From an uncultured Modestobacter sp. (lineage in GTDB: Bacteria > Actinomycetota > Actinomycetes > Mycobacteriales > Geodermatophilaceae), in the NCBI RefSeq assembly GCF_947486615.1, contig NZ_CANKUD010000002.1:248001-312000 (forward strand): 64,000 nt of DNA. The letters are read 5' to 3'. The notes beneath the pieces were generated by a model. That model made no database searches. It was not told the DNA's origin and saw nothing but the letters and a program-made list of their open reading frames with translations. Shown one piece after another: positions 34,409 to 43,637 of the stretch (its first letter is position 1; each line of letters opens with the position of its first letter). Both the position numbers and the translations under genes were made by a program.

Positions 34409-35782
34409 GTGACCCGTGCTGCCACCAACCCCCAGCGTCGTGCCGCCGACCGGGTCGCCCATGACGGTCCGCACCGACACATCGCCGGGCTCGACGGCAT
34501 CCGGGCCGTAGCCGCCGGTCTCGTGCTGCTCTTCCACTACTGGGGGATGAGCGGCCGGCCGGAGCTCCCGGCGCCGCTCTCCCTGGTGGCGACCAACGGG
34601 GGTGTGGGCGTCGACCTGTTCTTCGTCATCAGCGGGTTCATCCTCTTCCTGCCGTGGGCCCGTGCCGCGTGGACCGGGCGGCCGGTACGACGGCGCCGCT
34701 ACCTGGAGAACCGGTTCCGCCGCATCCTCCCGGCGTTCTGGTTCAACATGGCGGTGCTGGTCGTCGTCGCACAGCCGGCCATGCTGTTCGGACTGGACGG
34801 CCTGAGAGACCTCTTCCTCTACGGGACCTTCCTCGCCGGGTTCGCACCGCCGAGCGTGGCTCCCACACTGATGTTGAACGCCGTCGCGTGGACCCTCTGC
34901 ATCGAGGTGACCTTCTACCTGGCACTGCCGCTGATCGCGCCGCTGTTCGTCCGCCACCGGTGGCGGGTGGCACTACCCGCCGTCCTCCTGGCCGCCACCG
35001 TGGTCAAGATGGGGATCATCGCGCGCTACGGAGACCTGGCAGACCCGGGCGTCATGGTGGCGGCCGCCCGGAACCTCGCGGGGACGATGAACGAGTTCGC
35101 CTCGGGCATGGCCGTGGCCGGGCTGTGGGCGTCGCTGGAGCACCGTCGGGTGCGTGTGCCCCTCGTGGTCGGCCCGGCCTGCACGGTCATCGGCCTCATC
35201 GGGATCTGGGCGCCGCTCTACGTCGGCCAGTACGTCGTGGGACGTGAGGACATGCTGCATGGGACCGGACCGCTCGGTTGGATCCCGTGGCTGACCATGT
35301 TCCCGCTCGTGGCCCTGTCCGCGGCGGTGGCCTTGTTCGGCATCTGCCACACGCCGAACGCGCTGACCCGCCTGTTGTCGGTCCGCCCGATCGCGTACCT
35401 GGGCGTCGTCAGCTACGGCATCTACCTGTGGCACCTCCCGGTGGGGTCCTGGCTCGCGGCGGGCATCCCCGACGGGAACGGAGCCGTCGAGCGACTCCTC
35501 CTCCTGCTGACCGTGTCCACCGCCGTCACGATCGGCTGCGCGGCCTTCTCGCACCGGTTCGTCGAGCAACCGTTCCTGCGGAGCGCGCGGACTCCCGTTG
35601 TTGCCCGTCCGGATGGCGGCGCCGCGCCCGGGCCGGGCCGGGAAACAGCCATCGCCCGCCCGCACGGCATCCGGGGACCGAGCCCGCGGACCGCGCTGCT
35701 GACGGCACCGCTGATCGCCGTGCCTCGCGCCCCCGAGCAGGCACTCGTCCCTTCCCGGACGGCACCGCCGACCGTCGGGTGA
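34409..35782 (+). CDS. Acyltransferase 3 family membrane protein (OafA/YrhL-like)
   Basis: The 457-residue protein has about ten hydrophobic segments and the family motifs HIAGLDGIRAVAAGLVLLFHYW, GGVGVDLFFVISGFILFLPW and YLENRFRRILPAFW. The H in LLFHYW and the R residues match the acyl-transfer site of O-antigen/peptidoglycan acetylases. It acts in the membrane on an envelope sugar. It lies between intact accA and a broken copy of the accA 3' end, which suggests it arrived with a duplication or recombination. The C-terminal ~70 residues are low-complexity and probably cytoplasmic. Confidence 0.9.
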   Translation: MTRAATNPQRRAADRVAHDGPHRHIAGLDGIRAVAAGLVLLFHYWGMSGRPELPAPLSLVATNGGVGVDLFFVISGFILFLPWARAAWTGRPVRRRRYLENRFRRILPAFWFNMAVLVVVAQPAMLFGLDGLRDLFLYGTFLAGFAPPSVAPTLMLNAVAWTLCIEVTFYLALPLIAPLFVRHRWRVALPAVLLAATVVKMGIIARYGDLADPGVMVAAARNLAGTMNEFASGMAVAGLWASLEHRRVRVPLVVGPACTVIGLIGIWAPLYVGQYVVGREDMLHGTGPLGWIPWLTMFPLVALSAAVALFGICHTPNALTRLLSVRPIAYLGVVSYGIYLWHLPVGSWLAAGIPDGNGAVERLLLLLTVSTAVTIGCAAFSHRFVEQPFLRSARTPVVARPDGGAAPGPGRETAIARPHGIRGPSPRTALLTAPLIAVPRAPEQALVPSRTAPPTVG

Positions 35783-35878
35783 GGCGGCTGCGCCCCCGGA
35801 TCCAGCGGCCGATCGATCACCCAGCCGTCATTCGAGCTGCCTGGACGTTCGCTGCCGCCGGCACGGTGACCTGCCGGT

Positions 35879-36232
35879 CCGCCGTCCGGGAGGCCGTGTC
35901 GGCGTTCGGGCGTGGCGAGTGCTCCGTGGAGCGGCCCTGGATCAGCCCCGCCACGTCGAGGCGCAGGTGCTGGCCGACACGCACGGCAACGTCGTTGTCG
36001 GCACCCGGGTGACTCCCTCACCGCACCGATGCAGGGCACCATCGTCAAGGTCGCGGTGGCCGACGGCGCGACCGTCGCCGCCGGTGACCTGGTCGTCGTC
36101 CTCGAGGCGATGAAGATGGAGCAGCCGATCGTCGCGCACAAGGCCGGCACGGTGTCCGGGCTGGCCGCCGAGGTCGGCGCCGCCGTCACCAGCGGCGCCG
36201 TCCTCTGCACCATCACCGGGTCGTCGGACTGA
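35879..36232 (+). pseudogene. Rearranged partial duplicate of accA that still encodes a biotinyl domain
   Basis: Bases 35879-36005 match accA around 33060-33190 (biotin carboxylase) with roughly 10% differences plus frame-breaking deletions; 36006-36212 match accA 34043-34248 with two differences. About 850 bp of accA is missing at the junction. The carrier part remains open in a different frame: from GTG 35912 (106 residues) or ATG 36029 (67 residues), ending at 36232, with intact EAMKMEQP (Lys codon 36113-36115) and a new tail ITGSSD. It could be an inert relic or a free-standing biotin carrier; no convincing ribosome binding site was seen. The 96 bp before it (35783-35878) hold nothing recognisable. 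Confidence 0.85.
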
Positions 36233-36250
36233 CCCCTGCGGTTCCCCGGA

Positions 36251-38755
36251 TCACCTCGTGGTGATCGACCGGCAGCCCAGCGAGGTGTTCCCCGACGGGA
36301 GGTCCACGTCGATGGCGAACACGCACACCCGGTGCGGTCCCGGTGCCACCGTCCTGCTGAACGAGAACCCGTGCGCGTCCCCCACCCCCGGGAACGCCCG
36401 CCCCACGTCGGTCCGGGTGCCCGACGCGCTCAACGACGCACCCCGACCATCCACGTACACGTGCACCGCACCGGACACCAACGGCTGATCCGGGTCGAAC
36501 GCCCACCCCCGCACCGACAACGTCGAACCCGACGCCGACAGCGCATCCCAGTACGCCACCGGCAGCGCCTGCTGCCGGGTGATCGACCGGCAGCCCAGCG
36601 AGGTGTTCTTCGACGGGAGGTCCACATCGACGGCGAACACGCACACCCGATGTGCCCCCGGTGCCACCGTCGTGCTGAACGAGAACCCGTGCGCGTCCCC
36701 CACCCCCGGGAACACCCGCCCCACGTCGGTCCGGGTCCCCGACGCGCTCAACGACGCACCCCGACCATCCACGTACACGTGCACCGCACCGGACACCAAC
36801 GGCTGATCCGGGTCGAACGCCCACCCCCGCACCGACAACGTCGAACCCGACACCGACAGCGCATCCCAGTTCGCCACCGGCAGCGCCTGCTGCCGGGTGA
36901 TCGACCGGCAGCCCAGCGAGGTGTTCTTCGACGGGAGGTCCACATCGACGGCGAACACGCACACCCGGTGTGCCCCCGGTGCCACCGTCGTGCTGAACGA
37001 GAACCCGTGCGCGTCCCCCACCCCCGGGAACGCCCGCCCCACGTCGGTCCGGGTCCCCGACGCGCTCAACGACGCACCCCGACCATCCACGTACACGTGC
37101 ACCGCACCGGACACCAACGGCTGATCCGGGTCGAACGCCCACCCCCGCACCGACAACGTCGAACCCGACACCGACAGCGCATCCCAGCTGGCCACGGGCA
37201 GCCTGTTCGCCGGCCGCACGTCCACGGCGGCAGTCGTACCGCTGACGCCGGTCACCTTGACCCGGAACTGGCCACCGGCCAACGCGACCTCCGAGCCGAC
37301 GGGGAGCACCGTGACCGTGTCGCGCTCCCAGGAGATCTCGCCGGACGGACTGGCGTCCAGCAGCAAGGAGGAGTCACCGGCGCCCGCGTACGCCCGGCGC
37401 AGGAGCACCCCCGGTTGCACACCCACCACGTTGGCGTTGCTGGTGAGCCAACTGTCCCGGCCGCTGGCCGGCCGGTACTCCAGCCAGTAGGTCGCCCCGG
37501 TGGAGGCGGTCAGCTTCACTGCGCGCGTGCCGCTGGACCCGGAGATCGGCGAGAGCGTGTAGCTCGCCGCTGCCGAGGACGACGTCATCTCCGCCTGCTG
37601 GCCGGCCGGCAGGACCCCGAGAGCGTTCGCCTGGAGGGCACTCAGACTGCCCACCTGGTCCCAGGAGATGCCCATGACGTCGTAGTAGTCGCGGTAGGAG
37701 CTGATCTGGCAGCCCGAGGACCCGACCTCCTCCACCGTCCCCGCGCACTGGAGCTGCGAGGAGTGGTTCAGTCCGAGGTTGTGCCCGAACTCGTGCGCGA
37801 CCACCGACGTGGCCGCTGCCTGGACGTAGGCGAGTCCGCCGCTCGCGGCACTCGTACCGAGCGTGCCGAGTCCGTAGCTGCAGCCGGGCGCTCCGGCTGG
37901 CACGTAGACCAGCAGGTGCTTGCCGTCTCCTGCGGTCCAGCCAGCTCGATCGGCAGCGGCTCGCCACAGGGCGAACGGGTCGCTGCAGGTGGCCGTCGTC
38001 GTCGTCCAGTCGAAGCCGGCGACCACCCCGAAGCGCACTGCGCCGGCGGTCTGCTCCTGCCAGAAGTCGGCCACCGCACCGCTCACCCCACCCGTGACAG
38101 CCGCCAGGGTGGTGGAGTCCCGGGCGGCGTCGCCTGGCTGCAGGAGGACGACGGTCACCTCGTGGTTGACGGCCCCCACGGCCGGCGCCGTCGCCGGTTG
38201 GTCGGCCGGCGCCACGACCTGGGTGCTGAGGAGCTCGTGTGCCGGCTCCATGCCCTCGATCGCGGCCGCGTCCTGCACCTCGGCACCCAACGTCACCTGG
38301 ACGGTCGCGCCGCTCTCGACGTCGCCCACGTCCGTGGTGGACACCCGGACGGTCTCCCCCGACCCGGTCTGCACCCAGCTGAGCAGCGTGTCATCGTGCC
38401 CGGTCTCGTCGTGCCCGGTCTCATCGTGCCCGGTCTCGTCGTGCCCGGTCTCGCCGTGCCCGGTCTCGCCGTGCCCGGTCTCGTCCTCGTGTTCCGACAC
38501 CGCTGGTGCCGGGTCTGCGTAGGCCTGGACCAGTTCACCCACCAGGGTGTCGCCGGCCTCAGCCGTCGATGTGGCCGTCTCCACAGGTCCTGCGGCCGTC
38601 CCCGACGGGGTCGACTCCTCGGCGGCAGCGGTGGGCGCCGCCGTCCGGTCGTCCGCGCGGGCGGGGGCCGGACTGGTCACGAGCATCGAGGCCAGCACGA
38701 CGGCAGCTGCCACCAGACCCACCGGATGGAAGGGCAACCGGGTGTGCACGTGCAT
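36251..38755 (-). CDS. Secreted zinc metalloprotease (M11/gametolysin-like) with three near-identical repeats
   Basis: The 834-residue protein has a signal peptide (cut near ARADD, ~residue 33), an acidic His-rich stretch (~90-122; six ETGHX units), a metzincin domain with HEFGHNLGLNH (H321, E322, H325, H331) and a Met-turn YDVMG (~359), a beta-rich segment, and three 106-residue repeats (~517-834). The repeats carry GWAFDPDQPL, VHVYVDGRG, RTDVGR, HGFSFS and HRVCVFAVDV, the same family as in the two peptidoglycan hydrolases. ATG 38755 has AGGAG upstream. It would act outside the cell on unknown proteins. Confidence 0.88.
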   Translation of the reverse strand: MHVHTRLPFHPVGLVAAAVVLASMLVTSPAPARADDRTAAPTAAAEESTPSGTAAGPVETATSTAEAGDTLVGELVQAYADPAPAVSEHEDETGHGETGHGETGHDETGHDETGHDETGHDDTLLSWVQTGSGETVRVSTTDVGDVESGATVQVTLGAEVQDAAAIEGMEPAHELLSTQVVAPADQPATAPAVGAVNHEVTVVLLQPGDAARDSTTLAAVTGGVSGAVADFWQEQTAGAVRFGVVAGFDWTTTTATCSDPFALWRAAADRAGWTAGDGKHLLVYVPAGAPGCSYGLGTLGTSAASGGLAYVQAAATSVVAHEFGHNLGLNHSSQLQCAGTVEEVGSSGCQISSYRDYYDVMGISWDQVGSLSALQANALGVLPAGQQAEMTSSSAAASYTLSPISGSSGTRAVKLTASTGATYWLEYRPASGRDSWLTSNANVVGVQPGVLLRRAYAGAGDSSLLLDASPSGEISWERDTVTVLPVGSEVALAGGQFRVKVTGVSGTTAAVDVRPANRLPVASWDALSVSGSTLSVRGWAFDPDQPLVSGAVHVYVDGRGASLSASGTRTDVGRAFPGVGDAHGFSFSTTVAPGAHRVCVFAVDVDLPSKNTSLGCRSITRQQALPVANWDALSVSGSTLSVRGWAFDPDQPLVSGAVHVYVDGRGASLSASGTRTDVGRVFPGVGDAHGFSFSTTVAPGAHRVCVFAVDVDLPSKNTSLGCRSITRQQALPVAYWDALSASGSTLSVRGWAFDPDQPLVSGAVHVYVDGRGASLSASGTRTDVGRAFPGVGDAHGFSFSRTVAPGPHRVCVFAIDVDLPSGNTSLGCRSITTR
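36254..37207 (-). repeat. Three tandem 318-bp coding repeats in the metalloprotease gene
   Basis: The anchor GATCGACCGGCAGCCCAGCG recurs at 36262, 36580 and 36898, exactly 318 bp apart (106 codons). The copies are almost identical in DNA, unlike the diverged repeats at 4162-5790 and 7302-8930, which points to recent amplification or gene conversion. Confidence 0.95.
38396..38485 (-). repeat. 15-bp minisatellite encoding ETGHX repeats
   Basis: Six 15-bp units (GTGCCCGGTCTCRYC on the plus strand) lie in the metalloprotease gene. Because 15 is a multiple of three, unit gain or loss changes the His/Glu-rich segment without breaking the frame. Confidence 0.95.
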
Positions 38756-38907
38756 GAAGAGCTCCTGACCGAGTGGAGGTACCTCGTTCAGGATCGGCAC
38801 CGCGCCCCCGGAACTGGAACGAACGGCGGGAACTCGTCCCACCGGCGCGCCAAGTACCGGTCGACACTCCTCCGTGCCGCTGTCTCACGCCACGCCCCGG
38901 TCAGCCC

Positions 38908-40317
38908 TCAGCTGTGCTCGTCCTCGATGCCCATCAGCCGGCGGCCGGCCTCCGTGATGGAGCCCGACAGCGACGGGTAGATCGCGAACGTCTGCGCGAG
39001 GTCGCCGGCGGTCAGCCCCTTGGTCACCGCCAGCGCGATGGGCAGGATCAGCTCCGACGCCCCGGGCGCGACGACCACCCCGCCGATGACGACGTCGGTC
39101 GAGCGGCGGGCGTAGAGCTTCACGAACCCGCTGTGCAGGTCACCCATCTTCGCCCGGGCGTTGGTGACCAGCGGCAGCCGGATCACCTCGACGTCCGCGC
39201 CCTCGGTGAGCGACTTCTCCTGCACCCCGACGGTGGCGATCTCCGGGTGGGTGAAGACGTTGGCCGAGACGGTCTTCAGCCGGATCGGCGCGACGGCCTC
39301 GCCGAGGGCGTGCCACATGGCGATGCGGCCCTGCATGGCCGCGACCGACGCGAGCTGGAACACCCCGGTGACGTCACCGGCGGCGTAGATGCCGGCGACG
39401 GTGGTCCGGGAGACCCGGTCGACGACGATGTGCCCCGCCTTGGTCACCTCGACCCCGCAGGCCTCCAGGTTCAGCCCCTCGGTGTTGGGCACGGTGCCCA
39501 CGGTCATCAGCGCGTGCGAGCCCTCGACGACGCGGCCGTCGGTGAGCTCGACCCGCACGCCCTTCTCGGTGCGCACGACGCTCTGTGCCCGGCTGCGCTC
39601 GGCGATCCGGCCGCCCCGGGACTGGAAGACCTCCTCGACGACGGCTGCGGCATCGGCGTCCTCCCCCGGCAGCACCTGGTCGCGCGAGGACACCAGGGTG
39701 ACCGGGACGCCGGCCTCCAGGTAGCCGGAGGCGAACTCCGCCCCGGTGACACCAGAACCGATGACCACCAGGTGCTCGGGCATCTCCTCGAGCTCGTAGA
39801 CGTCGCGCCAGGAGAGGATCCGCTCGCCGTCCGGCTCGGCGCCGGGGAGCACCCGGGGGTCGGCGCCGGTGGCGATCAGGACGACGTCGCCCTCCAGCGT
39901 CTCGGTGACCCGCCCGTCGACGTCCAGGACCTCGACCCGGTGCACCGTCAGCCCACGCACCTCGTCGGCGAGCCGGGCGGCGCCCCGGATGATCCGCACC
40001 CCCTCGGACTCCAGGCGGTGGTGGATGTCGGCGGACTGGGCGACCGCCAGCCCCTTGATCCGGGTGTTGACCGCCCCGAGGTCGAGGGCGGCCCGCCCCA
40101 GCTCCGTGCCGGTGACGCCGAGGGTGACGGAGTCCCGGACGGCGGTCATGGCGCCGGCGGAGGCGATGAAGGTCTTGGACGGCACGCAGTCGGTCAGCAC
40201 GCTGGCCCCGCCGATGCCGTCGCGCTCGACGACGGTGACGTCGGCGCCGAGCTGGGCGGCGACGAGCGCGGCCTCGTAGCCGGCCGGGCCGCCGCCGATG
40301 ATCACGATGCGGGTCAT
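38908..40317 (-). CDS. lpdA: NAD(P)H-quinone dehydrogenase, LpdA-type flavoprotein
   Basis: The 469-residue protein has the two-dinucleotide-domain fold (IVIIGGGPAGYEAALVAAQ; VVIGSGVTGAEFASGYLEAG) and a dimerisation domain. The redox segment reads GGASVLTDCVPSKTF: only the second cysteine of the usual CX4C pair is present, as in M. tuberculosis LpdA (Rv3303c), which is a quinone reductase rather than a lipoamide dehydrogenase. ATG 40317 gives the standard N-terminus and has GGAG upstream. It is a single gene after meaB on the same strand (108 bp gap). Confidence 0.92.
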   Translation of the reverse strand: MTRIVIIGGGPAGYEAALVAAQLGADVTVVERDGIGGASVLTDCVPSKTFIASAGAMTAVRDSVTLGVTGTELGRAALDLGAVNTRIKGLAVAQSADIHHRLESEGVRIIRGAARLADEVRGLTVHRVEVLDVDGRVTETLEGDVVLIATGADPRVLPGAEPDGERILSWRDVYELEEMPEHLVVIGSGVTGAEFASGYLEAGVPVTLVSSRDQVLPGEDADAAAVVEEVFQSRGGRIAERSRAQSVVRTEKGVRVELTDGRVVEGSHALMTVGTVPNTEGLNLEACGVEVTKAGHIVVDRVSRTTVAGIYAAGDVTGVFQLASVAAMQGRIAMWHALGEAVAPIRLKTVSANVFTHPEIATVGVQEKSLTEGADVEVIRLPLVTNARAKMGDLHSGFVKLYARRSTDVVIGGVVVAPGASELILPIALAVTKGLTAGDLAQTFAIYPSLSGSITEAGRRLMGIEDEHS

Positions 40318-40425
40318 GGTCGTTGCTCCAAGCGTGGTCTGACGGGTGCCCGCCCATTGTCCCTGCCCGGACCACACGCGTCGCCCACCCACGCGGGCGG
40401 GCCACCCCATGGGGCTCTCGAGGCC

Positions 40426-41403
40426 TCAGCGCGGCGAGGCGAAGGCGTCGAGCAGCTGCTGGGCGGCGAGCGCGGGGGTGAGCTCTCCGGCCAGCACCGC
40501 GGCCTCGAGCTCCGGCGCCGCCGACCGCACGGCCGGGTGTTCGCGCAGCTGGTGCTCCAGCCCGTCCCGGACCAGCTGCCAGGTCCAGCGCACCTGCTGC
40601 GCCCGGCGTCGTCCGTCCAGCTCCCCCGCGGCCTGGAGCCGGTCCTGGTGCGTGACGACCTGCGCCCAGACCTCGGCCAGCCCGGTACCGGTCAGCCCGG
40701 CGCAGGTGAGCACCGGCACGGCCTCCCCGCGCAGCATGCGCATCGCCCCGGCCAGCTCGCGGGCGGCCCGCCGGGCGTCGACCTCGCCGGGCCCGTCGGC
40801 CTTGTTCACCGCGATCACGTCGGCGATCTCCAGGATCCCGCGCTTGATCCCCTGCAGCTGGTCACCGGTGCGGGCCAGGGTGAGGAACAGGAACGTGTCG
40901 ACCATCTCGGCGACGGCCACCTCCGACTGCCCGACCCCGACGGTCTCCACCAGGACGACGTCGTACCCGGCGGCCTCGACCACCACCATCGACTCCCGGG
41001 TCGCCTGCGCGACGCCGCCGAGGGTGCCCGCGGTCGGTGCCGGCCGGATGAACGCGCTCGGGTCGACGGCGAGCCGGGCCATCCGGGTCTTGTCGCCCAG
41101 GATCGAGCCACCGGAGCGGGCCGACGACGGGTCGACGGCGAGCACCGCCACCCTCGACCCGGCCGCGGTCAGGTCCGTGCCCAGGGCGTCGATGAAGGTC
41201 GACTTGCCGACCCCCGGCACCCCGCTGATCCCCACCCGCCGGGCCTTCCCGGCGTGCGGCAGCAGCTGCACCAGCAGCTCCTGGGCCGCCTCCCGGTGGT
41301 CGGCCCGCCGCGACTCGACCAGCGTGATCGCCCGCGCCACCGCCCGTCGCTCCCCGGCGAGCACCCCCTCCGCCAGCGCCGGGACGTCGACGGGCCGGCT
41401 CAC
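40426..41403 (-). CDS. meaB: Methylmalonyl-CoA mutase-associated GTPase
   Basis: The 325-residue G3E-type GTPase has the P-loop [61 protein letters not shown] and the NKAD specificity motif. It protects and loads cobalamin in methylmalonyl-CoA mutase. GTG 41403 overlaps the mutB stop (GTGA). It is the last gene of the mutA-mutB-meaB operon. Confidence 0.95.
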   Translation of the reverse strand: MSRPVDVPALAEGVLAGERRAVARAITLVESRRADHREAAQELLVQLLPHAGKARRVGISGVPGVGKSTFIDALGTDLTAAGSRVAVLAVDPSSARSGGSILGDKTRMARLAVDPSAFIRPAPTAGTLGGVAQATRESMVVVEAAGYDVVLVETVGVGQSEVAVAEMVDTFLFLTLARTGDQLQGIKRGILEIADVIAVNKADGPGEVDARRAARELAGAMRMLRGEAVPVLTCAGLTGTGLAEVWAQVVTHQDRLQAAGELDGRRRAQQVRWTWQLVRDGLEHQLREHPAVRSAAPELEAAVLAGELTPALAAQQLLDAFASPR

Positions 41404-43637
41404 GTCCCGTCCGCGGTGGCCGGGTCCAGAGCGTGGCCGAGCCGGGTGGACAGGGTGCGCAGCAGGTCCTGCGCGGCGTCGGCGATGACGGTGCCGGGCG
41501 GGAAGACAGCGGCCGCGCCCATCTCCTTCAACGTCGGGACGTCGTCGGGCGGGATCACCCCGCCGACCACGACCAGCACGTCGTCGGCGCCGAGCTCGGC
41601 GAGCGCGTCCCGCAGCGCCGGCACCAGCGTGAGGTGGCCGGCGGCGAGGGAGGAGACCCCGATGACGTGCACGTCGGCCTCGACCGCCTGCCGGGCGACC
41701 TCCTCCGGGGTCTGGAACAGCGGGCCGACGTCGACGTCGAAGCCGAGGTCGGCGAAGGCGGTGGCGATCACCTTCTGCCCGCGGTCGTGGCCGTCCTGGC
41801 CCATCTTGGCCACCAGGATCCGCGGCCGGCGGCCCTCGGCCTCGGCGAACGCGGCCGCCATCGCGCGGGTGTCCTCCACCGGACCCGATCCCCCTGCCTC
41901 GTCGCGGTAGACGCCGGAGATGGTGCGCACCTGCCCGGAGTGCCGGCCGTACACCGCCTCCAGCGCGTCGGAGATCTCGCCCACCGTCGCCTTCGCCCGG
42001 GCGGCGTCCACGGCCAGCTTGAGCAGGTTCGCGTCCAGGTCGCTGCCCCGCCGTCCCTCGGCCGCGGCGCGGGCGGCGTCGGTCAGCCGGCCCAGCGCCT
42101 CGGTCACCGCGGCCCCGTCCCGGGAGGCGCGCAGCTCGGCGAGCTTGGCCTTCTGCTGGGCCAGCACGTCGGCGTTGTCGACCCGCAGCACCTCGACCGC
42201 CTCGTCGGCCTCCACCCGGTACTTGTTCACCCCGATGACCGGCTGCCGGCCGGAGTCGATCCGCGCCTGGGTGCGCGCGGCGGCCTCCTCGATCCGCAGC
42301 TTCGGGATGCCGTCGTCGATCGCCTGCGCCATGCCGCCGTGCGCGGCGACCTCCTCGATGTGCGCCCACGCCCGGCGGGCCAGGTCGGCGGTCAGCTTCT
42401 CGACGTACGCCGACCCGCCCCACGGGTCGATGACCCGCGTCGTCCCGGACTCCTGCTGCAGCAGCAGCTGGGTGTTGCGGGCGATCCGGGCGGAGAAGTC
42501 GGTGGGCAGCGCCAGCGCCTCGTCCAGGGCGTTGGTGTGCAGCGACTGGGTGTGCCCCTGGGTGGCGGCCATCGCCTCCAGGCAGGTGCGGACGACGTTG
42601 TTGTAGACGTCCTGCGCGGTGAGCGACCAGCCCGAGGTCTGGCAGTGGGTGCGCAGCGACATCGACTTCGGGTTCTGCGCACCGGCCTCGCGCACCAGCT
42701 TCGCCCACAGCAGCCGGCCGGCGCGGAGCTTGGCGACCTCCATGAAGAAGTTCATCCCGATGCCCCAGAAGAAGCTCAGCCGGGGCGCGAACGCGTCGAC
42801 GTCCAGGCCCGCGGCCTTGCCCGCCTGCAGGTACTCGACCCCGTCGGCGAGGGTGTAGGCCAGCTCCAGGTCGGCCGTCGCCCCGGCCTCCTGGATGTGG
42901 TACCCGGAGATGGAGATCGAGTTGAACCGCGGCATCCGCGCGGCGGTGAAGCTGAAGATGTCGCTGATCAGCTGCATCGACGGCTTGGGCGGGTAGATGT
43001 AGGTGTTGCGGACCATGAACTCCTTGAGGATGTCGTTCTGGATCGTCCCCGTGAGCTGGTCCGGGCTCACCCCCTGCTCCTCCGCCGCGACGACGTAGAG
43101 CGCCAGCACCGGCAAGACGGCGCCGTTCATCGTCATCGAGACGCTCATCTTGTCCAGCGGGATGCCGTCGAACAGCTGCCGCATGTCCAGGATCGAGTCG
43201 ATCGCCACCCCGGCCATCCCGACGTCGCCGAGCACCCGCGGGTGGTCGGAGTCGTAGCCGCGGTGGGTGGGCAGGTCGAAGGCGACGCTGAGACCCTTCT
43301 GCCCGGCGGCCAGGTTGCGCCGGTAGAAGGCGTTGGACGCCGCCGCGGTGGAGAAGCCGGCGTACTGCCGCACCGTCCACGGCTGGGTGGTGTACATCGT
43401 CGGGTAGGGCCCGCGCAGGTACGGCGCGATGCCCGGGTAGGTGCCCAGGAAGTCGACGCCGGCCAGGTCGTCCGGGGTGGACAGCGGCGGGACGGCGATG
43501 CCCTCGGGCGTCTGCCAGGTCGCCTCGCCGACGTCCCGGCCGGTGGCGTCGGCGTACGCCTTCGCCCAGTCGTCCGCCGTCGCCGTCGGCTGCGGGTGGC
43601 CCAGGTCCAGGCCGCCGAAGTCGGGGATCGCACTCAT
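41400..43637 (-). CDS. mutB: Methylmalonyl-CoA mutase large subunit
   Basis: The 745-residue catalytic subunit has the TIM-barrel acyl-CoA site ([57 protein letters not shown]) and a C-terminal cobalamin domain with DGHDRG (~612-617), whose His ligates cobalt. It interconverts (R)-methylmalonyl-CoA and succinyl-CoA, using the product of propionyl-CoA carboxylation. ATG 43637 overlaps the mutA stop (ATGA), so small and large subunits are translationally coupled. Confidence 0.97.
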   Translation of the reverse strand: MSAIPDFGGLDLGHPQPTATADDWAKAYADATGRDVGEATWQTPEGIAVPPLSTPDDLAGVDFLGTYPGIAPYLRGPYPTMYTTQPWTVRQYAGFSTAAASNAFYRRNLAAGQKGLSVAFDLPTHRGYDSDHPRVLGDVGMAGVAIDSILDMRQLFDGIPLDKMSVSMTMNGAVLPVLALYVVAAEEQGVSPDQLTGTIQNDILKEFMVRNTYIYPPKPSMQLISDIFSFTAARMPRFNSISISGYHIQEAGATADLELAYTLADGVEYLQAGKAAGLDVDAFAPRLSFFWGIGMNFFMEVAKLRAGRLLWAKLVREAGAQNPKSMSLRTHCQTSGWSLTAQDVYNNVVRTCLEAMAATQGHTQSLHTNALDEALALPTDFSARIARNTQLLLQQESGTTRVIDPWGGSAYVEKLTADLARRAWAHIEEVAAHGGMAQAIDDGIPKLRIEEAAARTQARIDSGRQPVIGVNKYRVEADEAVEVLRVDNADVLAQQKAKLAELRASRDGAAVTEALGRLTDAARAAAEGRRGSDLDANLLKLAVDAARAKATVGEISDALEAVYGRHSGQVRTISGVYRDEAGGSGPVEDTRAMAAAFAEAEGRRPRILVAKMGQDGHDRGQKVIATAFADLGFDVDVGPLFQTPEEVARQAVEADVHVIGVSSLAAGHLTLVPALRDALAELGADDVLVVVGGVIPPDDVPTLKEMGAAAVFPPGTVIADAAQDLLRTLSTRLGHALDPATADGT

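Noticed and set aside
36254-37207. Evenly spaced direct repeats resembling a CRISPR array
   Set aside because: The 318-bp period is in frame with the metalloprotease, the whole unit is repeated with no unique spacers, and the translation is a known-looking protein repeat.
38773-41910. 1045-residue plus-strand open frame opposite lpdA and meaB
   Set aside because: It spans three well-supported minus-strand genes including their overlapping stop/start; no recognisable domain.
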